From Acidocella sp. (GTDB taxonomy: Bacteria > Pseudomonadota > Alphaproteobacteria > Acetobacterales > Acetobacteraceae), in the NCBI RefSeq assembly GCF_013044125.1, contig NZ_JABEVC010000051.1, positions 1-40,935 of the forward strand: a stretch of 40,935 nt of DNA. Reading direction: 5' to 3'. Position numbers and translations under genes: made by a program. This document shows positions 28,591 through 38,004 of the stretch, piece after piece (position 1 is the stretch's first letter; each line of letters opens with the position of its first letter). Below the pieces are notes generated by a model that saw only the letters and a list, made by a program, of their open reading frames with translations, searched no databases and was not told where the DNA came from.

Positions 28591-28956
28591 CTACCCCGGC
28601 CCGAAATAGCTGCAGGCATCGCCCTCGCTGTCACGGTACACGCTCACCCGCGCCAGCCCCGCGCAATCGCCTTCCAGCCTGTGCCAGATCCAGCTTGCGA
28701 GATTCTCCAGCGTCGCCGGGCCCAAATCCGCGATCTCATCTAAAAACCGATGATCCAGCGCCTCGCGCACCTCGGCGATGCGCCGGGCAAAATGTCCCAG
28801 ATCAATCAACATCCCGGTCCCGGCGTCAGGCGCACCGCGCAGCGCCACCTCGGCGCGGTACGAATGACCATGGATCCGCCGGCTGGGCTCGGCATCAATG
28901 CGCCGTTGCAGGGTATGCGCCGCCTCGAAGCGGAATTGTTTACTCAGCTCATGCAT
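28591..28956 (-). CDS. queD: 6-carboxytetrahydropterin synthase
   Basis: FRFEAAHTLQRRIDAEPSRRIHGHSYRAEVALRG, GMLIDLGHFARRIAEVREALDHRFLDEI. TAATG coupling to queE. Confidence 0.94.
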   Translation of the reverse strand: MHELSKQFRFEAAHTLQRRIDAEPSRRIHGHSYRAEVALRGAPDAGTGMLIDLGHFARRIAEVREALDHRFLDEIADLGPATLENLASWIWHRLEGDCAGLARVSVYRDSEGDACSYFGPG

Positions 28957-29588
28957 TAAGGAATACCCAGATATTTATGTGTCTGCACTGAAAGCCGCCA
29001 CCGCGGGTTGGCGAGGCAGAAGGCGATGGCCGCCTCGGTATTGGCGGCGCGCTGGGGCCCATCCATCGGCTGCAACAGGAAATGCGTGAAACCCAGCGCC
29101 TCGAACCGCGCGGGCGGCGCCGCCTCCTGCGGAAACACCAGCTTCAGCTCATCGCCCCCGTTCACCGCGAGCGGCGCCCCGGCTTTGGGGCTGATGCAGA
29201 GCCAGTCGATCCCCTGGGGCGGCGCCAGCGTGCCGTTGCTCTCCGCGGCAACGCGAAACCCCCGCGCGTGCAGCGCCGCGGTCAACGCGGCATCAACCTG
29301 CAAAAACGGCTCCCCGCCGGTCAGCACCACCAGCCGCTCCGCCGCGCCGCCGCGCCAGGCCGCCTCAACCGCCCCAGCCAGCGCCTGCGCATCGCCAAAG
29401 CGCCCACCACCGGGACCATCCGTGCCAATGAAATCCGTATCGCAGAACGTGCATACCGCGCCGGCGCGGTCCTCCTCGCGGCCAGACCACAGGTTACAGC
29501 CCGCGAAACGGCAGAATACCGCCGCTCGCCCGGCCTGCAGCCCTTCTCCCTGCAGGGTCAGGAAAATTTCCTTCACCGCGTAACTCAT
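28956..29588 (-). CDS. queE: 7-carboxy-7-deazaguanine synthase (radical SAM)
   Basis: EIFLTLQGEGLQAGRAAVFCRFAGCNLWSGREEDRAGAVCTFCDTDFIGTDGPGGG, VLTGGEPFLQVD, LSVQTHKYLGIP. Confidence 0.95.
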   Translation of the reverse strand: MSYAVKEIFLTLQGEGLQAGRAAVFCRFAGCNLWSGREEDRAGAVCTFCDTDFIGTDGPGGGRFGDAQALAGAVEAAWRGGAAERLVVLTGGEPFLQVDAALTAALHARGFRVAAESNGTLAPPQGIDWLCISPKAGAPLAVNGGDELKLVFPQEAAPPARFEALGFTHFLLQPMDGPQRAANTEAAIAFCLANPRWRLSVQTHKYLGIP

Positions 29589-29697
29589 CAGCCCATCCCT
29601 TCTGGCGCCCGGCCCAAACCGCACGCGGCCACAACCGGCGCCTCTATCATCGCCCCGGGCAAAACTGGCAAGACCGTCTCCGCCCCGAATTCCTTTA

Positions 29698-29727
29698 TTG
29701 CAGCGCGGCACCAAAAACCGGTACACT
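29698..29727 (+). promoter_or_regulatory. Putative sigma70-type promoter for the YbjN-domain gene
   Basis: TTGCAG (29698-29703), 18-nt spacer, TACACT (29722-29727). Confidence 0.5.
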
Positions 29728-29733
29728 CGGATT

Positions 29734-29783
29734 CGCGGGGGAGAGACGCTCCCGGCACCAAGGCTTGAGCCGTCTTCCCCGCG
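29734..29783 (+). promoter_or_regulatory. Structured 5' leader (stem-loop) upstream of the YbjN-domain gene
   Basis: cgcgggggaga (29734-29744) pairs with tcttccccgcg (29773-29783), one mismatch, 28-nt loop. Confidence 0.45.
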
Positions 29784-29811
29784 TTGACCACCTCTGGATC
29801 AGGAGACTCCC

Positions 29812-30318
29812 ATGCCGAGCCTCGCTCTTTCTCTGGACAATACCTCCGTCGCCAATCCGCTGGACCTCGTCGAGCAGGTCATCTCCGCCAACGACTGGGC
29901 GTTCGACCGCCGTTCAGACTCTGACATGGCCGCGCAAGCCCCCGGCAAATGGTGCGACTACGGGCTGTATTTCTGCTGGTCGGATGAAATTTCCGTCATG
30001 CATTTCTCCTGCGCCTTCGAATTGAAATCCCCGCCCAAGCGCCGCGGCGCCCTCTATGAGCTGCTGGCCAAAGCCAATGAGCGCTTGTGGATCGGCCATT
30101 TCGGCATGGACGAGGACACCGGCATGCCAATCTACCGCCATTCGGTGCTGCTGCGCGGCACCCCCAGCGCCTCGGCGGAATCCATCGAGGACCTGGTGGA
30201 CATCGCCATCACCGAATGCGAGCGCTTCTTCCCCGCCTTCCAGTTCACCCTCTGGGGCGGCAAATCCCCCAGCGATGCGCTGGAAGCCGCCATGCTGGAA
30301 TGTGCCGGCGAGGCGTGA
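29812..30318 (+). CDS. YbjN domain-containing protein
   Basis: MPSLALSLDNTSVANPLDLVEQVISANDWAFDRRSDSDMAAQAPGKWCDYGLYFCWSDEISVMHFSCAFEL...LWIGHFGMDEDTGMPIYRHSVLLRG. Confidence 0.88.
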   Translation: MPSLALSLDNTSVANPLDLVEQVISANDWAFDRRSDSDMAAQAPGKWCDYGLYFCWSDEISVMHFSCAFELKSPPKRRGALYELLAKANERLWIGHFGMDEDTGMPIYRHSVLLRGTPSASAESIEDLVDIAITECERFFPAFQFTLWGGKSPSDALEAAMLECAGEA

Positions 30319-30331
30319 TACCCCGCCCTGC

Positions 30332-31141
30332 ATGACCGAATCTTTCCCCTCGCTTCTTCTCGTCGGCGGCGGCCGCATGGGCTCCGCTTTGTTGGCCGGC
30401 TGGCGCGAGCGCGGGCTCTCCTGCGCGCTGGTGGTAGACCCCTCACCCGGCGCCGCCGCGCTGGCCGGGCCAAATGTAACCGTCGTAGCCTCGGTGACGG
30501 ATATTCCGCACGGCTTCGCGCCCAGCGCCGTCATCCTCGCGGTCAAGCCGCAAATGGCCGCGCAGGCCCTGCCCGCCTATGCCCGCTTTGCCGGCCATGC
30601 GGTGTTCATCTCCATCATGGCCGGCAAAACCCTTAACGCCATCGCCGCCATGCTCGGGGTCAAGACTGCCATCGTGCGCGCCATGCCCAACACCCCCGCC
30701 GCGGTGCGCCAGGGCATCACCGTCGCGGTGGCGGGCAGCCATGTCACCCCCGCGCAAAAATCCCTGGCTGATGATCTGCTCGCCGCCACCGGGCTAATCT
30801 CCTGGGTCGAGAGCGAAGCCCTGCTCGACCCCGTGACCGCTATTTCCGGCGGCGGCCCCGCCTATGTATTCCTCCTCACCGAGCTGATGGAGCAGGCCGG
30901 GCTGGACCAGGGCCTGCCCCCCGCGCTGGCCCGCCAGATGGCTCGCCAGACCGTCATCGGCTCCGCCGCCCTGCTCGCCGCCAGCGATGAGGACGCAGCC
31001 GCCTTGCGCGTCGCCGTTACCTCTCCCGGCGGCACCACCGAGCGCGCCCTGGCAGTGTTGCGCGCGGATGACGCCTGGCCGGAAACTTTCACAAAAGCGA
31101 TTCAGGCTGCCACGGAACGGTCACGCGAGCTCTCCAGTTAA
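30332..31141 (+). CDS. proC: Pyrroline-5-carboxylate reductase
   Basis: LLLVGGGRMGSALLAGW, VILAVKPQ, SIMAGKTLNAIAAMLG, VRAMPNTPAAVRQGITV, AISGGGPAYVFLLTELMEQAG, VTSPGGTTERAL. Confidence 0.96.
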   Translation: MTESFPSLLLVGGGRMGSALLAGWRERGLSCALVVDPSPGAAALAGPNVTVVASVTDIPHGFAPSAVILAVKPQMAAQALPAYARFAGHAVFISIMAGKTLNAIAAMLGVKTAIVRAMPNTPAAVRQGITVAVAGSHVTPAQKSLADDLLAATGLISWVESEALLDPVTAISGGGPAYVFLLTELMEQAGLDQGLPPALARQMARQTVIGSAALLAASDEDAAALRVAVTSPGGTTERALAVLRADDAWPETFTKAIQAATERSRELSS

Positions 31142-31210
31142 TGGACATTGCCCCCCCCGGTTGCTAAACCCCGCCCAATTTAAATTTTAGCCAGCCCGGA
31201 AAGAAATTCC

Positions 31211-32143
31211 ATGAAAATTGTTGCCTGCAACAGCAACCGCCCGCTGGCCGAAGCTGTCGCCGCCGGTTTGAACATCCCCTTGGCCAAAGCCTCCATCCGC
31301 CGCTTCGCCGACATGGAGGTTTTCGTGGAAATTCACGAGAACGTGCGCGGGGAGGACGTGTTCGTCATCCAGTCCACCTCCTATCCAACCAACGATAACC
31401 TGATGGAGCTGCTGATCACCTGCGACGCCCTGCGCCGCGGTTCGGCCCGGCGCATCACCCCGGTCATCCCCTATTTCGGCTACGCCCGGCAGGACCGTAA
31501 ATCCGGCCCGCGCACACCCATCTCCGCTAAGCTGGTCGCCAACCTCATCACCGAGGCCGGCGCCAACCGCGTTCTCACCATGGACCTGCATGCCGGCCAG
31601 ATCCAAGGCTTCTTCGATATCCCGGTGGACAATCTCCCCGCCGCCCCGCTGTTCTCGGCGGACATCACCGAGCGTTTCGCCGGGCGCGACCCGATGATCG
31701 TCTCGCCCGATGTCGGCGGCGTGCTGCGCGCGCGCATCATCGCCCGGCGCCTCAACACCGATCTCGCGATCATTGACAAACGCCGCGAGCGCGCCGGCGT
31801 CTCCGAGGTCATGAACATCATCGGCGAGGTGGAAGGCCGCGACTGCATCATCATTGACGACATCGTGGATTCCGGCGGCACGCTCTGCAACGCCGCTGAA
31901 GCGCTCATCAACGAGGGCGCGCGCTCGGTAAGCGTCTATGTCAGCCACGGCGTGCTCTCGGGCGGCGCCGTCGCGCGCATCGCCGCCTCCAAGATCGAGA
32001 TGCTGACCATCACCGACTCCATCGCCGCCACCGAAGCCGTGCGCCTGGCCCATAACGTGCGCCAACTCTCCATCGCCCCGCTGCTGGCCGAAGCCGTGCG
32101 CCGCATTTCGACCGAAAGTTCCGTCAGCTCATTGTTCGACTAA
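31211..32143 (+). CDS. prs: Ribose-phosphate pyrophosphokinase
   Basis: [107 protein letters not shown]. Confidence 0.97.
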   Translation: MKIVACNSNRPLAEAVAAGLNIPLAKASIRRFADMEVFVEIHENVRGEDVFVIQSTSYPTNDNLMELLITCDALRRGSARRITPVIPYFGYARQDRKSGPRTPISAKLVANLITEAGANRVLTMDLHAGQIQGFFDIPVDNLPAAPLFSADITERFAGRDPMIVSPDVGGVLRARIIARRLNTDLAIIDKRRERAGVSEVMNIIGEVEGRDCIIIDDIVDSGGTLCNAAEALINEGARSVSVYVSHGVLSGGAVARIAASKIEMLTITDSIAATEAVRLAHNVRQLSIAPLLAEAVRRISTESSVSSLFD

Positions 32144-32172
32144 CCGCGCATCCCCATATCGCAAGGCATCTC

Positions 32173-32790
32173 ATGAAACTCTTCTACTCCCCCGGTGCCT
32201 GCTCCATCGGCATCCAGATCCTGCTGCGCGAGATCGGCAACCCCTTCGAGCTGGTCAAAACCGACCTGCACAAGGGCGCGCAGCACACGCCTGAATTTCT
32301 GGCCGTAAACCCCAAGGCCAAAGTGCCAGTCCTGCAACGTGACGATGCCAGCATCCTCACCGAATTTCCCGCCATCTGCATCTACCTGGCGCGCACCAAT
32401 CCAGACAAAAACCTGCTTCCCGCCGGGCTGGAGGGTGAGGTCCGCACGCTGGAACTGCTCGACTACATGGTCGCCACCATCCACATGCGCGGCTTTGCCC
32501 GCCTGATACGCACCGGCATGTTCAGCACAACCCCCGGCGATGAGGATAAAATCCGCCAGACCGGGCGCGAGATTGTTCTCCAGGGCTTTGCCAACCTGCA
32601 AGCGGCGCTGGGCGGCAAGCCCTATCTCTTCGGGGATTTCTCAATTGCCGACGCCGCGCTCTTCTACCTGGAATTCTGGGCCCGCAACCGCGCGCAAGTC
32701 CCCCTGCCGGCAAATCTTGACGCGCATCTGGACCGCATGCTCGCCCGCCCAAGCGTGCAGGCTTCCCTGGCAGCCGAAGGTCTGGCCTGA
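32173..32790 (+). CDS. Glutathione S-transferase family protein
   Basis: MKLFYSPGACSIGIQILLREIG, FLAVNPKAKVPVLQRDDASILTEFPAICIYLAR, YLFGDFSIADAALFYLEFW. Confidence 0.93.
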   Translation: MKLFYSPGACSIGIQILLREIGNPFELVKTDLHKGAQHTPEFLAVNPKAKVPVLQRDDASILTEFPAICIYLARTNPDKNLLPAGLEGEVRTLELLDYMVATIHMRGFARLIRTGMFSTTPGDEDKIRQTGREIVLQGFANLQAALGGKPYLFGDFSIADAALFYLEFWARNRAQVPLPANLDAHLDRMLARPSVQASLAAEGLA

Positions 32791-33339
32791 ATGCAGCTCC
32801 CCGCGGTTCCGTTCTGGTTCCTTCGCCACGGCGAGACGGATTATAACGCCGCCGGCCTCTCCCAGGGCGCGCTGGACATTTCCCTGAACGCCACCGGCCG
32901 CGCGCAGGCGGAGGTGGCCGCCCCGCTGCTGGCCGGCCAGGGGATTCGCGCCATTATCTCCTCCCCCATGATCCGCACCCGCGAGACGACCGCCATCGTC
33001 AATGAATTTCTTAACCTGCCGGTCAGCTTCGAGGCTGATCTGCGCGAGGTGATTTTCGGCGGCATGGAGGGCAAGCCCCTGCAGCCCTGGTTCCCTGAAT
33101 GGATGGAGGGCCGCTACACCCCCGAGGGCGCCGAAACCTTTGCCGAGGTCACCATCCGCGCGCGCATTGCCATGCGCCGCGTGCTGGCACAGCCCGGCCC
33201 GGTGCTCATCGTCGCCCATGGCGGCATTTTCCGCGCACTGCGCGACCTCATGGGCCTGAGCAAGGAGGGCCTGACCCCCAACGCCGTCCCCCTGTTTTGT
33301 GACCCAACGGAAAACGGCTGGGAAGTCCGCATGCCCTGA
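32791..33339 (+). CDS. Histidine phosphatase family protein
   Basis: FWFLRHGETDYNAAGLSQGALDISLNATGRAQAE, IISSPMIRTRETTAIV, VLIVAHGGIFRAL. Confidence 0.93.
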   Translation: MQLPAVPFWFLRHGETDYNAAGLSQGALDISLNATGRAQAEVAAPLLAGQGIRAIISSPMIRTRETTAIVNEFLNLPVSFEADLREVIFGGMEGKPLQPWFPEWMEGRYTPEGAETFAEVTIRARIAMRRVLAQPGPVLIVAHGGIFRALRDLMGLSKEGLTPNAVPLFCDPTENGWEVRMP

Positions 33340-34143
33340 TCAGCCCAGTTTGAGCGTCACGCTCACGGGCACATGGTCCGATGGCTGCTCCCAATTGCGC
33401 GCCTCCTTCAGAATTTTATACCCCGCCAGCACGGGTTCCAGGTCGCGGCTCACCCACACATGGTCCAGCCGCCGCCCCCGGTTGGAAGCCTCCCAGTCGC
33501 GGTTGCGATACGACCACCAGGTATAGAGCTTGCGCTCCGGCGCCACGAAATGGCGGAGCGCATCAACAAAGCCTTCCGCCATCCAGGCGTTCAGCCCCTG
33601 CGTCTCCACCGGCGTATGGCTGACAATGCCAAGCAACTGCTTGTGGTTCCACACATCGTTTTCCAGCGGCGCGATGTTCAAATCCCCCACCAGCACGCTG
33701 CGCCGCGGCGGATACGCAGCGAAATGCTCGCGCGCCTGCGTAATGAAATCCAGCTTATGAGCAAACTTCACGTTCAGCGCCGGGTCCGCGATATCGCCGC
33801 CCGCCGGCACATAAAAATTATGCAATACCAGCGCCGCGCCGCCTGTCTCCAGCCGGGCGGAAATATGCCTGCAATCATTTTTACCGCACCAGTCAGGCGT
33901 GTTCTCCTCCAGCGTCAGCGGCAGCCGGGAGAGGATCGCAACGCCGTTATAGCCCTTCATGCCGCGCTTCAGCACATGTGGAAAACCAATTTCCCCGGCA
34001 ATGGCCTCGGGAAACAGCTCATCAGGCACCTTGGTTTCCTGCAGGCAGATTACATCGGGCGCCAGCCCGCTCATCAGCCTGGGCAGCAACCCCTGGCGCA
34101 GCCGCAATGAATTAATGTTCCAGCTTGCAATCGTCAGATCCAT
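33340..34143 (-). CDS. xth: Exodeoxyribonuclease III (AP endonuclease)
   Basis: MDLTIASWNINSLRLR, VICLQETKVPDELFP, GYNGVAILSRLP, VLVGDLNIAPLENDVW, YTWWSYR, RRLDHVWVS, PSDHVPVSVTLKLG. Confidence 0.95.
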   Translation of the reverse strand: MDLTIASWNINSLRLRQGLLPRLMSGLAPDVICLQETKVPDELFPEAIAGEIGFPHVLKRGMKGYNGVAILSRLPLTLEENTPDWCGKNDCRHISARLETGGAALVLHNFYVPAGGDIADPALNVKFAHKLDFITQAREHFAAYPPRRSVLVGDLNIAPLENDVWNHKQLLGIVSHTPVETQGLNAWMAEGFVDALRHFVAPERKLYTWWSYRNRDWEASNRGRRLDHVWVSRDLEPVLAGYKILKEARNWEQPSDHVPVSVTLKLG

Positions 34144-34149
34144 GAAGAT

Positions 34150-34800
34150 TTAACCGCCGGAGGGCATCGGAGATGTGGCGGGAATGAACCGGAACAATGA
34201 ATCCGGATACGGGCCGCCCGGCACGATGTCATAAAGGCTCACCCGCGTCTGCCGCCCCTGCGCGTCCATCACAACCCATTGCCGCAGTTCCAGCGGATCG
34301 GTGGCAAACACCAGGGTCAGGCTGCCCTCGGCGGCCTTGCCCTTGCGGATCAGCGTGATGTCATCTTCCCCCGGCTGCATCTGAATATTCGTGACCACCA
34401 CGCCGGCGGAGTTCAAATTCACATGCTTGGCCAGCAAAATCCCGAGCGGCGTGCTACCCAGCGGAATATTCGTCGTCTGATTCAACGCCGGATCGTAATA
34501 CACCAACAGCCCAAAACCCGCCACGAGCAGCTGCTTGTCGGGCGGATCATACTCAAAGCGCATCTTGCCCGGCCGCTGCAGCCAGGCTTTGCCAGTGCGC
34601 GTTGAACCATCAGCCGCCACCTGCAAAAAATTAGCAGTCAGCCCGGTCTGCTGGTTCAAATACGTCTCCACCTGCGAGACCAGAGTCTGGTCCGCCGGGG
34701 TCATCACAAAGGGCGCCGGCTGTGCCATTGCGGGCACGCCGCGCATAAGCAGCCCCCCCAGCATCGCCGCCAGGAGAACGCGCCGGGGATGCAAAGCCAC
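34150..34800 (-). CDS. lolA: Outer-membrane lipoprotein carrier protein LolA family
   Basis: Signal peptide, VETYLNQQTGLTANFLQVAADGSTRTGKAWLQRPGKMRFEYDPPDKQLLVAGFGLLVYYDPALNQTTNIPLGSTPLGILL. Confidence 0.9.
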   Translation of the reverse strand: MALHPRRVLLAAMLGGLLMRGVPAMAQPAPFVMTPADQTLVSQVETYLNQQTGLTANFLQVAADGSTRTGKAWLQRPGKMRFEYDPPDKQLLVAGFGLLVYYDPALNQTTNIPLGSTPLGILLAKHVNLNSAGVVVTNIQMQPGEDDITLIRKGKAAEGSLTLVFATDPLELRQWVVMDAQGRQTRVSLYDIVPGGPYPDSLFRFIPATSPMPSGG

Positions 34801-34804
34801 CGCT

Positions 34805-35182
34805 CTAGCTCGCGCTGCGGCGGCTCGCGGCTTCTGTCTTGTTCGCGGCTAGGGCCTCGGTCATGATATGGCGCGTCTCACGCAAAAACGCAGCCCCCTT
34901 CACCGTACGCTGCACCAGCACACTGCGCCGGTCAGACGGGTCAACCTTCCGGCGAACAAAATCAAGCTCGGTCAAACGGTCCAGAGCGCGGGTGATCGCT
35001 GGCTTGGAAACATTGAGATCCTGCGCCAGTCCGCGCACGGTATGCCCGCCCTCGTTCAGATAGCAGGTCAGAAACACGCCTAGCTGCCGGGCGGAAAGAT
35101 CAACCCCCTCGCGCCGTACCAGCGAGACAATTGTATCACGAAGAATTCCAACCAACTGGTCGGAAGAAAGTTGCGCCGCCAT
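34805..35182 (-). CDS. MarR-family winged-helix transcriptional regulator
   Basis: LSARQLGVFLTCYLNEGGHTVRGLAQDLNVSKPAITRALDRLTELDFVRRKVDPSDRRSVLVQRTVKG. Confidence 0.9.
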   Translation of the reverse strand: MAAQLSSDQLVGILRDTIVSLVRREGVDLSARQLGVFLTCYLNEGGHTVRGLAQDLNVSKPAITRALDRLTELDFVRRKVDPSDRRSVLVQRTVKGAAFLRETRHIMTEALAANKTEAASRRSAS

Positions 35183-35422
35183 AAACTGAGATCCTTAACC
35201 AAAAATTTGAAAGTCGTTTTATTTTTACACGTGGCTTTATATCCACACCGTTGACGATCAAGGCACCACCATAAAGACATGGCAGACGATCAACAAGCCA
35301 AAAGCCATTCCCCGCTTGTCCCTGGTCAATAAACCGAAACCAGACAGCCAAAACATCCTGCAACGAAACAAGCATCTCAGGAAATACGCATTGTAGCTAC
35401 ATAATTCAAGCAGTTGAAACAT

Positions 35423-35451
35423 AAAAACATTTCAACTTCGTTGAATGTTTC
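35423..35451 (-). terminator. Intrinsic terminator on the minus strand downstream of the M17 aminopeptidase locus
   Basis: Minus strand reads AAACATTCAAC-GAA-GTTGAAATGTTTTTAT: 11-bp stem with one bulge followed by T-run. Confidence 0.65.
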
Positions 35452-35457
35452 AAAGAT

Positions 35458-36884
35458 TTAATCATCTCGTGATTGCAACCGGTTGGCCCGCGCACCAAGC
35501 GTTTCAACCGTTGCGAGCAACGCCCGCAAACTCTGCGCCTCGCCGCCTTCCGGCCTGCCGGGGCGGCTGGAATCGTTCCATGCGTAAACATCCACATGTG
35601 CCCAGGCGATTCCGGAAGGAATAAAACGTTGCAGGAATAAAGCCGCAACAATCGCGCCCGCCATGGGTTTCGCGGAAACAGTGTTGAAATCGGCAACCGG
35701 GCTATCCAGCCACGCGGCGTAACCATCGAACAACGGCAGGCGCCAGAGCGGATCGTTAACCAATTGCCCCGCCACCAGAATGGATTGCGCAAGCCGCTCA
35801 TCGTTACAAAACAACGCCGGCAAATCCGGCCCCAGCGCCACGCGCGCCGCACCCGTCAACGTTGCGGCGTCTATCAGCCAATCTGGCGTTTCGCTGGCCG
35901 CCTCCGCGAGCAGGTCACACAGCACAAGCCGGCCCTCCGCATCCGTATTGCCAACTTCCACGCTCAAACCAGCAGCCGTTTGCAACACGTCAGATGGCCG
36001 CATGGCATGGCCGGAGATGCTGTTTTCCACGCAGCCAATCCGCAGTTGCAACCGTAACGGTAAATCCAGCGCCATCACCGCTTGCGCCAGTCCCAGCAAA
36101 ATTGCAGCACCGCCCATATCTTTTTTCATGCGCAACATCGCAGCGCCCGGCTTCAGGTCATAGCCGCCCGTATCGAAGCACACGCCCTTGCCGCAGAGCG
36201 AGAGCAGCGGCGCGTCCGCATCCGCGCGAGAGCCCTGCCATGTCAGCAGCACCGCCTCCGCCCCGCGCTCAGACCCCGCCCCCACCGCCGCCAGCGCGGG
36301 GTAGCGTTCAGCCACCGCCGCGCCGTAACATGCGTGGTATGCGCGCCAAAACGCACGCCCAGATCCATCGCGGCCTGGGCCAGTTCGGCCGGCCCCAGCA
36401 GGTTCGCGGGTGTGTTGATCAGATCGCGCGCCGCGCAGACCGCGCTTGCAATCACCATTGCGCGTGCAGGCACCTGCGCGGCGGCAAGCTGCGCCTGCGG
36501 CTTTGGCGCCCTGGTTTTTAAATGTTCAAACCGGTAGGCGCCGAGCAGGAACCCCAGCGCGGCATCCTCGCCTGAGAAGTCGCCCGCGGCGATCCGCCAC
36601 ACCGTTCCGCTTGGCAATGCACCCGCCGCCGCGCCAAAACCATGCACCACCGGCGTGCTTCCCAGCCCCAGCACCGCGCCCTGCAACGCACCATCACCAC
36701 CGGCGAGCAACACAACCGCCCCCGCCTGGCCTGCAAAACCTTGCAACCGCGCCAGCGCCGCCTGACCGGGCGGCAATCCGTCCAGCAGCGCGGCCACACC
36801 CTCCGGCCGCACGCCATAAAGCGGCAGCGCCGCGCCGTCATTCATCGCCAATCCCGCCAGTTCCCGCATCATGCCCGACTCCAT
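35458..36884 (-). pseudogene. M17 leucyl aminopeptidase disrupted by a frameshift (or sequencing error)
   Basis: N-terminal ORF 36243-36884 ends after RFGAHTTHVTA in one frame; C-terminal ORF 35458-36315 (AERYPALAAVGAGSERG...LCGKGVCFDTGGYDLKPGAAMLRMKKDMGGAA...NTDAEGRLVLCDLLAEA) continues in another. A single inserted nt near 36321-36326 restores HVTGAAVAERYPALAAVGAGS. Confidence 0.85.
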
Positions 36885-36974
36885 GTTTACCGAGCTGTTA
36901 TATCAGCTGCGGCCGGCCGGAGCTGCGCCCAAACCACGAGCGTACTGATTCTGCGGCGGATTTCAGAAGCGCGC

Positions 36975-37220
36975 CTAATGCAGCTTTTCGATACCCACGG
37001 CAGCCACCCGCCCCTCGCGCTGCTGCAACGCAAAGCGCACGCGCTCACCTTCATTCAACTTGCGCAACCCCGCATGCTGCACCGCGCTGATATGAACGAA
37101 AATGTCGTTTCCGCCAGTATCGGGCGCGATGAACCCATACCCCTTGCCGGGGTTGAACCATTTCACAACCCCTGTAATAGCCGTTTCCGGCCGTACACCC
37201 TCGTCATGCATCGTTTCCAT
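36975..37220 (-). CDS. Cold-shock domain protein
   Basis: TAITGVVKWFNPGKGYGFIAPDTGGNDIFVHISAVQHAGLRKLNEGERVRFALQQREGRVAAVGIEKL. Confidence 0.94.
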   Translation of the reverse strand: METMHDEGVRPETAITGVVKWFNPGKGYGFIAPDTGGNDIFVHISAVQHAGLRKLNEGERVRFALQQREGRVAAVGIEKLH

Positions 37221-37401
37221 ATCGACACCTTCCTTGCACCGGTTTTGCCGGACATGCGCCATGGCACCGGTCACGCCCGCCGGGCGTGTGAGTCTACGCG
37301 CATTAATCCGAATTTATCAATTGGAACATGTGCTGCGCCGCAGCAGAAGGATTTAAAACCCCGCAAGAAATCCGAACCCTCGGTTACGAGATTTTGCGCA
37401 A

Positions 37402-37422
37402 GCCCCGGCGCACGGCCGGGGC
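37402..37422 (-). terminator. Putative terminator hairpin downstream of gcrA
   Basis: gccccggc-gcacg-gccggggc: perfect 8-bp stem, 28 bp past the gcrA stop; no clear T-run. Confidence 0.4.
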
Positions 37423-37449
37423 ATTCGCCAGATGAGATCCGCCTCTAAA

Positions 37450-37899
37450 TCAGGCGGCGTCCTCGCGGCGGTCACGCACCCGCACATAGGCGACGGCGGC
37501 ATGCTCCTCGCAATAGGGTTTCCCCGTCACCGCGGACGCATTGCAAAAATGAAAACTCGGCTTTCCCGGCTCGCCGATCGGCCAGCAGCACGGCGTGGCG
37601 CGCTGGCTGAATTTCACAGCCGGCAACATCGCCCGCAGCGTTGGCATCGGCGCCGACATCGAAGCTGAAAGCGGCGGCAGCGTTGCCCCCTGCACCCGCT
37701 TGGGCACCACCGGACGCACGGCAGCCGTTTCACCCTCGTTGCGGCGAATTGGCGAGGGACGCGGCGGCAGATTAAGGCGATGCGCCTTCCCGACCACGGC
37801 ATTTTTTGAAATACTCAGCCTGCGGCCAATTTCCGCAGTCGAAAGCCCTTCGGCCCACAAGCTCCGCAATTTTGCAATTGCCTCTTCCGTCCACTCCAT
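37450..37899 (-). CDS. gcrA: GcrA family cell cycle regulator
   Basis: MEWTEEAIAKLRSLWAEGLSTAEIGRRLSISKNAVVGKAHRLNLPPRPSPI...CCWPIGEPGKPSFHFCNASAVTGKPYCEEHAAVAY. Confidence 0.96.
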   Translation of the reverse strand: MEWTEEAIAKLRSLWAEGLSTAEIGRRLSISKNAVVGKAHRLNLPPRPSPIRRNEGETAAVRPVVPKRVQGATLPPLSASMSAPMPTLRAMLPAVKFSQRATPCCWPIGEPGKPSFHFCNASAVTGKPYCEEHAAVAYVRVRDRREDAA

Positions 37900-38004
37900 A
37901 TTGTGGCCCCTCTCACTCAAACTACAAAATACAGTAGAGAGAGCGGGCCCCACTCGCAATATCTAGCGGGGTCTCCCCGAGTCCTTTTCTGTGGAAAACT
38001 ATTA

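Noticed and set aside
29589-29697. PreQ1 riboswitch ahead of queE
   Set aside because: Looked for a compact hairpin plus A-rich tail in the queE leader on the minus strand and found nothing convincing.
31151-31158. C8 homopolymer upstream of prs as a phase-variation tract
   Set aside because: Located between proC and prs about 50 bp before the start; too short and no promoter spacing evidence.
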